Assembly: GCA_022605425.2 (NCBI GenBank)
Contig: JAKIMF020000007.1
Coordinates: 434,001 to 498,000 of the forward strand
Reading direction: 5' to 3'
DNA: 64,000 nucleotides
DNA from: Hamiltosporidium tvaerminnensis
Lineage: Eukaryota; Microsporidia; Dubosqiidae
Shown: positions 23,701-36,900 of the stretch, piece after piece
Layout of the letters: each line of letters begins with the position of its first letter
Position numbering within the stretch: the first letter of the stretch is position 1
Made by a program: the position numbers and the translations under genes
The notes under the pieces: generated by a model
What the model saw: the letters and a program-made list of their open reading frames with translations, nothing else
Database searches by the model: none
Told to the model about the DNA's origin: nothing

Positions 23701-24329
23701 GAGAAACAAAAATAATATAAACGAAAGGTTGATTTACAATAGGAAATTAAGCGATTAAAAAATAAATCAGAAAATACATTTGATTTTACAAATTCATTTT
23801 ACTTAAATTTTATCAATTAGTTTACTTCATCAAGATACTAATTATGTCATATCTATTGCAATTATTTAAATATTGAGTTAATCGTTATTTTTTTTTAAGG
23901 ATTAGTCTACCTCTTTAACAGCTTTACTATGTTCTCTACTATTCGCTTGGATTGAAGGTTTTAAAGAATCTCCCTCTACAGTTCTAACATTCGAAATAAA
24001 AAATTTTATATTTGTCATCAAAATCAACTTATCCCTCTTTCCCTAGTTGCTGCGTATTTTTAAAAAGAGCATAGGTTGTTCGTGTCACATGGCTCTTTCT
24101 ATTACATCTAATTATTTTTTTCCTATACACATCATAATCATCTGGCATTGACTTTAAAGCTCCTATTAGTTAAAAGAAAATGTTTTTAATATCCTTTCGA
24201 TTCTTTCCATATAAAATCATTTTATATAGAATATTCGGAACCTAAAAAGACTTCTATTCGATTTGCTAATGATTTTTTAGTTGATAAAAAATGGATTTAA
24301 TGATAAAAATGTAATAAAATATAAATGAA
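23701..24329. other. Upstream region of paralogue B
   Basis: No gene was recognised. AT-rich, with a TATA-like run just before the start codon at 24330. Confidence 0.45.
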
Positions 24330-25628
24330 ATGATTCTAAGCCGATTAATGAATTTATATATTCTTTTGATTTTATGGAGAACAATATTTTCAACTATAAA
24401 ACCTATTGAGAAGACTAACTACAACGTAGATAAAGTTTATGAAATTTTATGTAAGGAAGTATATCGACAATATCGAAAAAGAGTCTTGGAAATGGATTAT
24501 GTTTTCGAATATGATTTTTTAATCCTTGAAATGATACCGATGTTTGTTGATGAATGTGATTTAGAGGTTTTTAGTTATTTGTATCAAAAGCAACTTGAAA
24601 GCACATTTCTACATTTTATTTATTTAATTAAAGACCAAGATTCGTTTTTTGAACTCAAAACATATTTCCTATTTAAGATAATAGAAAATGATGTTCATTG
24701 TAATACCAAAGACAAGTATTGTATTAAAACCGATTCCATATTATATTTCTGTAAGAAACAACTCAACTTTGGAATATTAGAAAATTTTAAGAAAAATAGA
24801 TATGTTTTTACTTTTCTCAATAGACTTTTAAATTATTTGAACTGTATTATAAAATTAATGTGTAAAAAACATAACATAATTATACTTAAATCAATATCCG
24901 AAAGTCAATGGTGTGAAAGCTTTACTTTAAAAAATTTCTTACTGAGTTTACTGGTTCAAAATGAAACAACTATAGATTGCGATTATAGCATTTTAATTAC
25001 AAAAAATAAAAAAAATAAAATATCTGTCCCGTTCAATATAGCAAATATACTAAAAAATACATTCACTTCCATTTTCTATCTAGATAAATCGTTTTCTTCA
25101 TTAGAAAAATTTGAAAATGGTGCTTTACCTCCTATTTTTATTCATTCCATGAATCATACATTAAAAATATATGATAGAAACATAGTATCATTCAATATAC
25201 TAACGCGTTTGAATTTATTCGAAATAAATGTTTCACAGTTTAACAGTAAGGCGGAAAAGGAGTCTAAAACGAAAAATACAAAATATTTTTGTACATATAA
25301 ATTTTTAAATTTAGATATTTCGATTTATTTGATCAAACCCAAGATTAGAAAAAATAAAAATAAAGATACCAAATCAGATAAAAATATTCTCAAAATTGTG
25401 GTAAAGTCGTTATTTGAACCTTCTTCGCTCGAATTTAATTTTTATTATAACGAAAAGAATTCTTCAATCACTGAAATCATATGTATCGGCACATGTGAAA
25501 ACTTTCAATCAAATTATTCAATAAAAGAAAAGCTAAATTTTATACTCAGATATCTTAATTCAATGCAAACTCTTTACCCTGAAAATTACATTTTTTCTCC
25601 CATAGAAAAAAGAACACATTTATTTTAA
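24330..25628 (+). CDS. Secreted protein of unrecognised family, paralogue B
   Basis: 432 residues; family not recognised. A signal peptide or short anchor is visible (RLMNLYILLILWRTIFSTI). The protein is collinear with paralogue A (17651-18931), sharing YNVDKVYEILCKEVYRQYR, VLEM, YDFLILE, YLYQK, TDSILYF, NIIILKSIS, DCDYSI and LPPIF-like blocks and the same cysteines. An alternative start at an in-frame ATG (residue 7, MNLYILL) would still leave the hydrophobic segment. It lacks any catalytic motif I recognise. Divergent orientation relative to A suggests an inverted duplication, or that later insertions moved the copies apart. Likely localisation is the secretory pathway or host interface; this is inference. 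Confidence 0.8.
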   Translation: MILSRLMNLYILLILWRTIFSTIKPIEKTNYNVDKVYEILCKEVYRQYRKRVLEMDYVFEYDFLILEMIPMFVDECDLEVFSYLYQKQLESTFLHFIYLIKDQDSFFELKTYFLFKIIENDVHCNTKDKYCIKTDSILYFCKKQLNFGILENFKKNRYVFTFLNRLLNYLNCIIKLMCKKHNIIILKSISESQWCESFTLKNFLLSLLVQNETTIDCDYSILITKNKKNKISVPFNIANILKNTFTSIFYLDKSFSSLEKFENGALPPIFIHSMNHTLKIYDRNIVSFNILTRLNLFEINVSQFNSKAEKESKTKNTKYFCTYKFLNLDISIYLIKPKIRKNKNKDTKSDKNILKIVVKSLFEPSSLEFNFYYNEKNSSITEIICIGTCENFQSNYSIKEKLNFILRYLNSMQTLYPENYIFSPIEKRTHLF

Positions 25629-27949
25629 TAAATATACATTCGATAGAAAATTATATTTTCTAAATTGAGTAAAAAAATAAATTATGGAGTTGGTGTTTAA
25701 ATAATTCAAAAATATATGTAAACATCAAAAATTTTTGACTAATGGGATTCGTTCATATATAAAATTTATAAAAGATTTTACTTCGAACCTTACTTTTGCC
25801 CAGGTATTTATATTTGTACGAAAACAGCTCTTTATATTCACCATCTACCAAAGTCTTGCAGAACTAAAAATAAAAGTATCCAGAATCAAATATTTTTACC
25901 ATTGGATATAACCCAAAAGCATGATTTAAAGGATCGAATTCTTTTAATTTTTATTTCTAAAGAAATCAACAGTTATAGAAAAGAAATGATTAAATGTATT
26001 CTAAAACCTAAAAAAATAATTACTTCTCTTTTTAAAATCATCGGATCTCATATATACTGTATTTTTTTCTTCACTTTTATTGGCTAAATTTATTTTTTTA
26101 ATTCAAACATTGGCTCATGGTTGTATTTTATGAAATTAGTTATGATTAGTTCTTCTTCTTCGTTACCTTAAAACCTTCTTTTCGCTGCTGGCATTTCAAA
26201 TGAAGATATGAATCTTGTTTATTTTTTGAGTTTCGTGCAATCCGAGTGCATTTTATACCTTCTGATCACGCGGACTTGAATATAGTACTTTTTGCTCAGA
26301 AAAAGGATTGATTTCTTACTTTATTCGATAGATATGGCATATGCGTCATTTCATCTCTCTATATAAGTGATCATGCTATTTTGCACACCAATACTGTTGG
26401 TTGTCTTTATATATGGTTATGTAACCCAAATCTATAAATAAGATATAAATGTCACGTCAAAAATTATACTTATTCGGGTTTCAGTCTTAAGAAATTTTAA
26501 AATTATCTTTAGAAGTAATACCAAATAAAAAATGAAACAATGCTTGAAATTTTATCTATTAATTAGTTTTCAATATATATGTCGCATTTTATATTGGTTA
26601 TAATGATATTAAGGTTTATATGAACAAATTAATTTTCAAATTTTATTAAACAGTGCGGCCTTTAGAATATTTTTAAGACTCATATTTATCTTTATATCAT
26701 GGAACGCATATTTTGATTCGATTCATTCTAACTTCTGTATAATGTATTTATGATTTAGGCATATATTTTTAAATATTTCGAAAACGTTCTGGACAGCCTG
26801 AAAAAAAAGACGCTTTTTTGCATTGTAGAATACATTTTTACAATTAAATAGAAATACAACCAAGTTCTTAGCGTATTTGATTTTTAATTCTTTGTAATAT
26901 ATAAGAAAAAAAATGATCAATGAGCTTGATATTTATCCTCTTATATAACTTTAAGTGTAATTTTTTGTTTTTTACTTTGATATATTCATTTTATCGTAGA
27001 TTTTGAAACTTCAAGCAAAAATATTTTCTTTCATTTCAATATTTTTAGCGCTATAATTCATTTTTAACCGACAAATTCTACCTATACTTCCCGTTTGAAA
27101 CAGGTGTCTCTTTATTTTGGGTTACCACATTCATAGATTAATTTATGACATGCAATAGCATTTGTCTAATCAGAAATTTGGTATTGTGCAGAACTTTACC
27201 AAGTTAGCTCCTTCTTATTGAGGTAAAAATGCTTAGTACATTTGGTCTAGATACTTATCTATTCTTGGTAATCATTAGACACAATATATTAGCTATCCCG
27301 GGGAGTCTGCTATTATACTTAAATATTTCTATATAATACCTAATTGATCATAAAAAAATATCAGTAAATGTCTCACCTCTTGCAACAATCATTGCTTATT
27401 TACAAAAATATGAATTTTCTTACATATATCCTAAAAAAAGAAAATTCGAATACATTTTACTGCATCTATATTCATTTATTCGTTCCGAATCTTTTATCAT
27501 GGGATTTTCTTGTGAATTCTGATTTTTTTTATTTTTATAAATATTTTTCTTTACTTTTAAAAAATCCAACTGAGAAGAAAGCGCAAAAAATAAAAAAGTA
27601 ATCATCATTAAATTTAAGTGAAAAATTAACATATAAAATACTTCTATTGAAAAATATACAGAATCATTTAAAAAGAATCTTTTAATCATCCGTGTAGCAA
27701 AATAGATGAGACGATTCGGCATAGATATAATTATATGAGCAATTTCTAAATAACTATTTTTTCCTTTCGTAAGATTCGATTAAAAAGAACTAATTTTCTC
27801 TTCTATCAAAAAATTTTTTATATTTTATCATAAATCCGAATCACTTTGTATTTTTTATATTTCAATAAGTATCGAAATCTCTCATTAGTAGCATTACATT
27901 GACATATTGGTTTTAAAACAAGATAGATGTACATCTGTCATTTTTTTCA
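25629..27949. other. Gene desert
   Basis: Short overlapping frames on both strands (25902-26087, 26723-26920, 27368-27722) lack motifs. Around 26150-26420 the composition is less AT-extreme, as in an old decayed insertion, but nothing could be identified. Confidence 0.45.
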
Positions 27950-28180
27950 TAATTACTTACATATTCCATCCTTTCTTTACTCTTTGGTGTTAAGGATGAA
28001 ACAAATATTAGTTTTTCGGTTGTTTCTTTTAATTTGTTGTAACTTGTGATTATAGAAGCTTAATCTAGTGTTCCAGTATAGCTTATGTCCTACTACAATG
28101 GCGTAATAATTTTCTCCCCGATTATACACACTCGTTGCTTGCAGATGGGTTTAAATGTGACTATCCCCCTTCACCTTATT
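27950..28180 (-). repeat. Dispersed 230-bp repeat (family 2), copy 1
   Basis: Most diverged of five copies. On the minus strand it runs from a GGGGGATAGTCACAT-like head through a 'gtaggacataag' segment to a tail reading GGAATATGTAAGTAATTATG. It matches the order of blocks in the copies at 33700, 44638, 53885 and 58453. Confidence 0.6.
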
Positions 28181-31100
28181 TTTTTTTCATATGATCACAT
28201 AATTGTCTTAAAAATTAAGCAAGAATCTTGTATAAATATAGATTTTATTGAAAACCTTAGGCATTAAAACCAGGGTCATCGTCATAAAATGGCATCTCAA
28301 TGTTTATATTTGAGTTTTCAAGATATTTTTCTTACTTTGCTGTTTATAAATTTTCCTCATGAATTGAATAAATTTCACTTTAGCAGCGTTTTACATGTAT
28401 TACCTTGGTATGCTTCAATAAATGTTTCCTCGATTACGTTTCGGAATTCTGATTGCAGTCAAAACCGATGCGCTTTTATGAATCGATTAATGTTCTTCTG
28501 TTTAATATCCTTCAAAAATTACATGCTTGTAATAAATTCTAATTGCATTTCTCAACTTTTCCTGATTATATAGCATTCTTGTTCGTGCAATATTAAAAAA
28601 AATCTAAAATTGGCAGTTTTTATCAAATAGTCTATTTAAATCACTTTTAAATCATCTTTTTTTCAAGATTACCGCCCACTCCTTCGAATATAATAAAATT
28701 TTCAAGAAATTTTAGAATTCCTGTTCTTTTTTTTCCAATAGTACCCAAATAGAAACTTTGTAAGTATACTCAGATTTTCTATAACTTATTCAAAGATATA
28801 TTTATGCGTTTAGAATTAAAGCATATACTAAGATCTTAGCTGATTATTTTTGTACGAATAAGTTGCAGGTAACTTCGAAACGAATCATAATCTTTAAACC
28901 TTCGATAATTCCGGTGATCATAGGGCATTTTGAAGAAGCGTTCTTTGGTTCTGATTTCTATTTGCGTATTTTCTGATGATTCTCTGGTTCTTTGCTATTT
29001 TATCAATATGAGTAAAAATATTTATACTTCGAAATTTGTCTGTGCTAATTCATCATAATCTCTATTGCTTCTTTAATGATTTTGCCAACTTCTGTCCTTT
29101 ATATCTTACTTTTTTGATGAATATTGTATAAATATAGGTTTTTTTAAATATATTTCTAATTTTAATCTGATTTCTAAGGAAATTTCTTGCGTTTTATGTT
29201 AAAATCTTTTAAGATTTCAATTTCATATTTGTTACAATTCATTTTATTTAGATTAAAATATTTGATCCTCAAAAAAACAATATGTTTTAATCTCTAAAAT
29301 ATGAACATAAAAAATAGATCGGAATCTTCCTTAAAGAAAGTTTAGCAAAAAAAAAACTTTTTAATTTTTTATATCGTATTTAATTCGAGGAATAAGCAAT
29401 ATTTGTGAAATAGTTTTAAATATAAAATTTTACCTGATTCGTTGAATAAAGAAATTAATTTATATAATAAAAGTTTAAAGAGAAGTTCAAGCTTCAAACA
29501 CTTATATTTAAACGGATTTTATATTTATCTCGTTTCTTATCGTACAAACTATTTTTGGAAAAAAAAGTAAATAAGCAGAAAAGGCGAATCGCTAAATTAT
29601 TAATACCTAGAACATGTTTGTATATCAATTAAATGAAAAGATAAATAGGTTAAATAACGAAGAAAATTTTAAAAAAGTCACTTTATAGAATTAGTATCTG
29701 GTTAAAACTATAAAAAAACGATACAATGGTTTTAAATTAAAAGGAAATAAAGCATTAGAAGAACCAAATTAAAATATAATGTACCATCTGTTTCTTTATT
29801 CAATCTTTAGAATCCATCATTTTTTCTTCTTTTTAATTTATTTACGATACTAACATTTGTTTTAAAATCTTCTGATATATTTGTTTGATCTATACAGACC
29901 ACTGGCAATCATTTAAATTATATTACTTTCAAAATTATGTGTGATTTCGATATTGTAGTTTTTTATGCTCTTTAATCTTTGTATTTGTAATTTGAGAGAT
30001 TTTTCATACAACCTAGCTTTTTCAACCGATTAATATAATCTGATTAAACCATAAATCTCGAGTATCGAGTATTTATAAATATATTTTTTATAGTCTATTT
30101 GATCGCGTTTGAACAACCATTAATCATTCGTCTGGTTTACATTTTTATCTAGCAATCGCATGTTATTACTTCAGTGCAATCATTAATTGAAATCTCACAG
30201 GATGATTTTTGAATGTAATTGTTTTTTTTTGCATTTTTCAATATATTTATAGTTTAATATTGCCTTTCAAAGCAAGATCATTTTGTTGTTTTCACAACTT
30301 TTGTTCATATAATTTTTCGAGTTATTTTTTTGTAGATTAACAATTTGCTAAAAGTAATAAATTTTGAGTAAAATCGTAAATATAATTTTTATTTAAAAAT
30401 ATTATATCTTTTTAAAAAACAGTGGCAAGTCTCACAGTCTTTTTATGACATCAACGCAGTTCTATTTTTAACATAAATAGCTGCTCATCAATCACACTTT
30501 CGCTATCCCGGCTGAATCTACATCTCAAAGCCATTCCTTTGAAAGCTGTGTATAAACAAATTGATAGGCGATACAATAGCCTTGTGTTCGTCAATTTCCG
30601 TTGTATGGAGTGTAATTGTAATTATAAACCAACCTTCGGTCCCCCTTCGAGACTATGTAGCATTTTCACTTACTCTACGCTTTCCCAACTTATGGATTTA
30701 ACAGTCTTTTATATATATTACATAAAATAATTTAGACAGCGGTGTCAAAAGTATAAGTAAATATTAAACAACTTATTAAATGATCCATATTTTGAAAGGA
30801 ATATTTCTGAAAATAGAAAACGATATTTTATTATTTTGATGAAAAAATTCAGATTATAATCATAGAGAAAGGTTATGTAATGTATATAAAGAAACGTTCA
30901 GATAATAAAGGAAAATTGGAATATTTTTTATAACTTTTTTTGCAATATTTTCTTGACAGGGAACAATCCACATATGACTAGAGGTCCGAGTTCACGGTAC
31001 AAGACAAATCAGGAATGGTTTTTTTAGAAACCAGATATGTGGAATTTTACAATGAAAATAAAAATTAATGGATGTAGTAATTCAAACTAAAACAATGAAT

Positions 31101-31492
31101 ATTCAAATAATAAATTTTCACATTGTTAAGTTGAAGCCGAAATTAATATTAATCATCACTTACTGTTATTTTTACTTGTGAAATTCTAAAAAATATGTAA
31201 TTATTAAAATATTCCTATAAATTTTAATTACTTACAGATTTATTTTGGTAATTAAAAATTATCTTATCAAAAAAACAAAAGTTAAATTATTCTTTGATTT
31301 AAGAATCAGCTTAACAAAATTTATATTTTCAATAAAGAAACCAAAAAAATTGTTTAACTCGATGTATTTATTTAAATAAAAATTTTAAATTAAAAAATAT
31401 TTTTAAAAATTAAAAATATTTTTAGTAAGATTTCTTGCCTATAATTTTCCTTATACTTTAATTTTAAAAATGTATTTTGTTTTAGATTTGAT
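28181..31492. other. Gene desert with possible old mobile DNA
   Basis: No intact gene. Segments at 28270-29110 and 30420-30700 are visibly less AT-rich than their surroundings and contain short open stretches on both strands, consistent with decayed elements. No family could be named. Confidence 0.45.
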
Positions 31493-32407
31493 TTATGAGG
31501 CTTCGTTTTGTTTTAAAAATATTTCAAAATATTTTTCATATTCGTCCTCATTCATTTTTTCTTTGTCTTCTTCTGTAATTTGTGAAAATGATTTAGAAAC
31601 TCCATTCACATTTACAAATATAGACGATTCTTCTTTCACTTCATTCTTAGATTCTTCTTGTTTTTGGAATACTTTAAAACTGAGTTCAACATTTTTTTCT
31701 TCATTTTCGACAAAAATTTCCTGTTTTTCTTCCTCCTCTTGAATTTCGCAAATTTTATATTCACTTTTTAATGAACTTGATTTCATCATTTCTTTTCCCT
31801 TTCTCAAGGCAAGAACTTGGAAATAATCTATAGATGGTATATTATGCTTATCTAATTCTTTTAGCATTGAGATAACCTCACTGAGCTCATTCATCATAAT
31901 TGAATGTAACATATGTGGATCATCTATACTTGTTTTCCCTTTATTTTCGATAAGTTTACCAGAGCATTCATCACATTTAAAAATAAAATTTTCTAACAAT
32001 CTTTGTGCTTCTAAAACTCCAAATTCCTTGAAACACGAACTACACTTATACCCTTGTAATTTTTCAGTATTTTTTATTTCCTGTTCAAGAAATCTACTCA
32101 TTTTGAATATTTTATATTTTATGACATCTTTAATTTCACTATATACAATAAAATATACACAACGTAATAGTTGTCGGCCGTCACTCTTGGTTTCAATTTT
32201 TGTTTCAGCTTTTAACAATTTGTCATCTTTTAGTTTGACAACTAATCTGTTAAATTCTTTATTTAACATTTTCATCTTTTCACAGATCTCGTTATCATAC
32301 ATTATCATGTATTCAAGTAATATATCCATTATTACAGCATGATGAGTTTCATAAAACATTCGCATCGTTTTTTTTATAAGTTTTTTCATTATTTCTTCAT
32401 ATTCCAT
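31493..32407 (-). CDS. TFA1: Transcription factor IIE alpha subunit
   Basis: 304 residues. TFIIE-alpha helps recruit and stimulate TFIIH during RNA polymerase II initiation. The N-terminal 100 residues fit the winged-helix domain: VIMDILLEYMIMYDNEICEKMKMLNKEFNRLVVKLKDDKLL, then a strand-rich part with a conserved YFIVY segment. A C4 zinc ribbon follows, with C122/C125 (YKCSSCFKEF, then a GVLEAQRL segment) and C145/C148 (FKCDECSGKL); spacing and the 'LEA..L' inside match the TFIIE-alpha family. The C-terminus is acidic and ends with a VNVNGVSKSFSQITEEDKEKM - DEYEKYFEIF element that recalls the conserved end of yeast and human TFIIE-alpha. It is shorter than yeast Tfa1, as usual for microsporidia. 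The ATG is directly preceded by CCC. Confidence 0.88.
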   Translation of the reverse strand: MEYEEIMKKLIKKTMRMFYETHHAVIMDILLEYMIMYDNEICEKMKMLNKEFNRLVVKLKDDKLLKAETKIETKSDGRQLLRCVYFIVYSEIKDVIKYKIFKMSRFLEQEIKNTEKLQGYKCSSCFKEFGVLEAQRLLENFIFKCDECSGKLIENKGKTSIDDPHMLHSIMMNELSEVISMLKELDKHNIPSIDYFQVLALRKGKEMMKSSSLKSEYKICEIQEEEEKQEIFVENEEKNVELSFKVFQKQEESKNEVKEESSIFVNVNGVSKSFSQITEEDKEKMNEDEYEKYFEIFLKQNEAS

Positions 32408-32410
32408 GGG
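32408..32410 (-). promoter_or_regulatory. CCC motif abutting the TFIIE-alpha start codon
   Basis: On the minus strand the start reads CCCATGG. A CCC triplet next to the ATG is a known microsporidian signal and supports this start. Confidence 0.45.
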
Positions 32411-33699
32411 ATAAATTTTCTCAATGTTTTAAATTTCTTATAAATTTAAATTCTTTATGTTTTAGTTTCAAATTCCTAATGTTTTCAATTTAAAACCACA
32501 CTTTTCGTTCAACAACACTTTTTTTTAAATTCAAAGATTATTTTACAGAAAATTTTAATTCTCTTACATTATTTTTAAGTGTAAATCTACTTTAGATTAT
32601 TAAATTTTATTTTGAGATTGATATTGGGTTCCTGTAATTGAGAACGTGCAATATTTTATAAAATAAATGATTTTAAACACTAAGAATGACTATTATTTAA
32701 GCATTCTTAAGCCTGTGAAATATCGAATATAAATTACAATAATTGTTCTCTATATTTTAAATAAATGATTTTGAAAGGAACCCCGAATAAAATATAAGAC
32801 TTTAAATGTTTGTATTTCGATCGAATCAATTCTAATATTTAGATGGTTCTCTCAATATTTTTGTTCACATTTATATATCTATTTTATTATTTACTTTATC
32901 TGTCCTGTATATTTATACTCAAGGTTTTTTTATATTTATAGTCAAGGTTTTGAATTCTGTATTTTTATCTAAACTTTTAAGCCAAAATTTTTGTATTTGC
33001 TTGCTTAACATTTTCTGCTTTCATTTGCAGGTATGTTTAATGAAGTTGTTTTTTGTTCATTGATTCTTGCGTTTGAACTATATTTTGGATGCGTTTTTGT
33101 ATACTATTTGTATACTATTTGTATTTAGCTTCAGATCTTTTTTTGTCACCGTTCGGAATATATAGTTTTGTGTATTTTTGTTCTACAGTAGACTTAATCC
33201 AGGCCTTCAATAATATTAGTATACGAAGCTTCTATGTTACAACCAATGATACTCGGTTTTTGAACCATCGAAAGTTATTATATATCCTGTTGTCTTAATT
33301 TCAAACTTCAAATTGTTTTTTTTAAGTACTAATACATCGGATCTTTTATTCTTAAGGCTTGAAAATTTCAAAACGAATCTTTTTGAGGTGAAAACACTTT
33401 TAAAGCGTAATATTATTTGGTTTTTTGTATCTTGAATCAATTTTTGAATCTGTATATTGAGATATTTTGTATTTCATTTTATTTCGCTTACATTTTTTTG
33501 AAATTTCTATCTCAAAGTGATAACTGATCTGTCTTGATACCTAAATGCATATTAGTGTAAGAGAAGTTAATTTCGAAGCTGAAAATTTATAGTTTGAGGC
33601 AAGAATTAGTCATAATGTAATTTCTACCGTATCTAGTTTTTTAACACAACTTTGGAATTTGTAAAATCCAAAACAATATTATATTTTTATATTGCTTAT
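32411..33699. other. AT-rich intergenic region
   Basis: Contains a few short direct repeats ('tactatttgta' twice near 33098-33122) but no recognised gene. Confidence 0.45.
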
Positions 33700-33926
33700 T
33701 AAAATACGTGGAATGAGAAAATCAAATTCAAAAATATCTGCTTGGCATGAGTGCGTACATTCGTTGTAAAATCTTTGCTTCGGTTGTGGTAGGATATAAA
33801 CCACGGATATATAAGCCGATTCCCTATAGTCCCGAGTTATAACAGATTAAAAAAACAAATGAAAAATCAAATCTGTTCCTCCTCAACACTGGGAGGTAAA
33901 AGAGAAATGGAATAAGTAAGTAATAT
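33700..33926 (+). repeat. Dispersed 230-bp repeat (family 2), copy 2
   Basis: Contains ATCTGCTTGGCATGAGTG, then 'ggtaggatataaaccac', 'ataagccgattccctatag', 'cccgagttataacagatta', 'gggaggtaaaagag' and the tail GGAATAAGTAAGTAAT. These blocks recur in the same order in four other copies. Confidence 0.8.
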
Positions 33927-36900
33927 TAAAATAGATTTTTAACCTTGTAACCCTACAGAAAGCATTTTTTTTATTTTTATTTTAGCCTCTCTTTTTATAA
34001 GAAATCTGACAAATAAATACACAAACAATTTTTTTCTAGTTTTACATAAACCTGAATCCTATTTAAATTTTCTACTTTTGTATCTAAATGATTAATTAAT
34101 CTGTTCCTGAAATTTCTCTTAAATATAGTATTCTGACCAATTTTGCGCAGCATAAAATCATTTATTTTTTTAAACGATATGTTTTATTTAGTTTACATCT
34201 TAAGGATTGCTGCTTCAAGTAAATATATTTTAATGGTTTACAGAGGGTCTAAGAATTGCTATAGCATTCACTCTATTTAAATTTATGCTTTAAGATACTT
34301 TAAGTTTCTGTAATTGCAGAAAAAAAACATTCCTTATATGTCTGCTCAACCATTGTCTCATTTTTATCAAAACAGTATTAACTGCACAATCCAAATAAGA
34401 GTTAGGACTATCCAGGTTAATTACTAGAATATGATAATCTTTAACTATATGGCTTGTTAATTTATTCCCGATCTGATATTTTGAATGTAATCTAGTGTTA
34501 CAATTTTTTTTAACTCTGAATTGAAACTTGTTTTTAACGTCTCAAAGAATCATTGAGAGCATTTTTATTTCTGAATTTTAAAATTTTGTTAGGACCGTGA
34601 GTTTCTTAGATAACGATATACCTCCATTACATTTATAACCTATATGGATTTCTTCAGAATGCCCAAATGCTTCTTTTTGAACAAAAATTTCTACTTTATC
34701 TGCCATGCTGTCTTATTTTATTTAGAAGACATTATATCTAGTATAAGAAGTTTTAGGTATTTTTCTTGGCAAATTTAAATATTCCCAATTTTTTTTACTC
34801 ATTATAAGTTACAACATAAACAATATGAGTAGAATAGTTAATTTGTAGATATTCTTGCTATTTTCTTTAAGATTTTGATTTCCATGCATTATATTTTATT
34901 ATTTAAGTTTAATTAGAGCTTTTTGGGTTTAGCAGCATTTTATAAGATTTTTAACAGCTTTGAATCTGGCTTCTTTTACAAATAAATACATTTCATGTAG
35001 GATTTTTACTATAATATGATGTTTTGCGTATTTATAAGGTTGCTTGCTAGCCCTCTGTATATATATCCCAGCTGTAGTAATATCTCAGCGCTTCTATGTT
35101 CTCACGTTTTTGTTATTTTGATAAGTTTTTAATATATAGGAGATTTTTTGTTTCTGAATCCGGTCATTTTATGTCTTTTAGAAGCAAATACCAGGTCTTC
35201 TGTTTATATTTAAAAAAATTAAAGTCATTGATGAACTTTAGTACAAATTTCAACCCCACGTTAAATATAATCTATATTTTCTCTGCATAAATTGATTATA
35301 AAGAAAGAAATATGAGAAATTGGTTTGATAGTATTTTGAAACTCAAACAAAGTCTTCTTAATAAAGGCTAAGAGTGTTTAGATTGCAATCAAATAATATA
35401 GAGATGTATAGTTTCATTATTAGTTTCGAAACAGGTAAATTCCAAGAAACCTTATGAATAAGGTTTTAAGATAGATTGGGTTATAATGATATATCTATGG
35501 ATTTTATTTCAGATCCATAAGCAGCATACATCTGAAAAATAGTCCATCTTTAACCTTATCACTTTATAAAGTAATCTATATTTATTCACCGGGCATTGAT
35601 GAATAGGATATCGAATTCTAAATTATTATATTGGTGACGTATAAATATAAATCTAAATCTAAATATACTTAAATTTAAATACTTATGTCTTTTCATCAGA
35701 ATTTTGAATTAAATTGAAATAATGTAGGGCTGTTAAAGCGCGCGAACTTACTCTAACCTTCAACTTTTTTTCTCGAGCATATAAAAAATCTCTTTTCGTT
35801 TCGCCAAATTTCTTCAATTTCTAGACTAAAATATAAATTCTCGCTATTTTCAAACTATTGATTCAACTAATAGATTTTAATATCAAGGTCATATTCAAAT
35901 TTTGGTTAAAATCAGGGCTTCTCAGATTTGATTCCTTTTATAATTAGCTTTTCTATCTGAGAAATTACATAATCTAAATTTTCTGTAAGAAATATTAATA
36001 CATCGGATATCTTCGTTTTAATAGATTTCTAACCAAACATTTTTCATTCTAATAATATTAAAAAAACTCCGAATCTTTATCAGATGAGTTTTCTCTGTAC
36101 TTTTTGCTTCGTTCTAAATCAAAAGACTTTGGCTAAGAATTATTTTGAAATATTCATAAGTGAATGTCGAGAATTCCCTTTTTTAATTACGTGGAAAGTA
36201 TGTAAGACCAATCCAGGATGCGCCTCAATAAACTTCATATACTCATGAATATGAGCAATGGTTTTGACTAGGAGTACGAAAAGGTATTCTTTTTTTAGCA
36301 GGGAATGCCGGGAGATCGTCCGGCAAAGCACAAGCTTATACTGAAATTAGGATTATAGGTTTTTTGCAAAAAATACAAATTTAATAAGACTAAGAAAAGT
36401 GTAAAGAAATATTTTGATATAATATTTCGTCGTTATACCTATGATTTCCAGACACATAGACAGTCTTTCTCGTTCTTATCTGAGTGAATATAAGCAAAAA
36501 AATCTAAACCCTTTTTTCTGTTTCTCTCTATTTTTTCTAAATTTCTGCCTCTTCGAAGTTATTCGAGCAAGCTTTTCGGGACGAATAGGTTTACACATTC
36601 ATAATTCTGATTGTAAACATACTCACCGGTGTATACATTCTCAATTGATCGGTAACTTAAGCCGAAGGGATATTATTGTGATAATACAAACCTGAAAATT
36701 TCTAATCTATTGTAAATAATAAGTTGTTAAATAATTTATGTTGTTTTTAGATAGTTAAATTAATTTAAAAAAAAAGAAATTGATTGATTATGGTGGACCC
36801 AGCTATGTCAAAAAAGCCAACGTAACATATGTATGCTGATTATGGATTTAATGGTACACTAGAAAATTATGTTACGCAAATGACCTCAATGTATTTCGTG

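Noticed and set aside
27368-27722. 77-codon plus and 100-codon minus frames
   Set aside because: Mutually antisense, with composition dominated by Phe, Leu, Lys and Asn from AT bias and no recognisable domain.
28085-28573. Two hydrophobic plus-strand frames
   Set aside because: The first overlaps family 2 repeat DNA and the second lies in decayed sequence; no start context or motif supports them.
31470-32342. Ser/Phe-rich plus-strand frames
   Set aside because: Antisense to the well-supported TFIIE-alpha gene.
33098-33124. Short direct repeat 'tactatttgta' as a possible array
   Set aside because: Only two units and no spacers; ordinary AT slippage, not a CRISPR or satellite.
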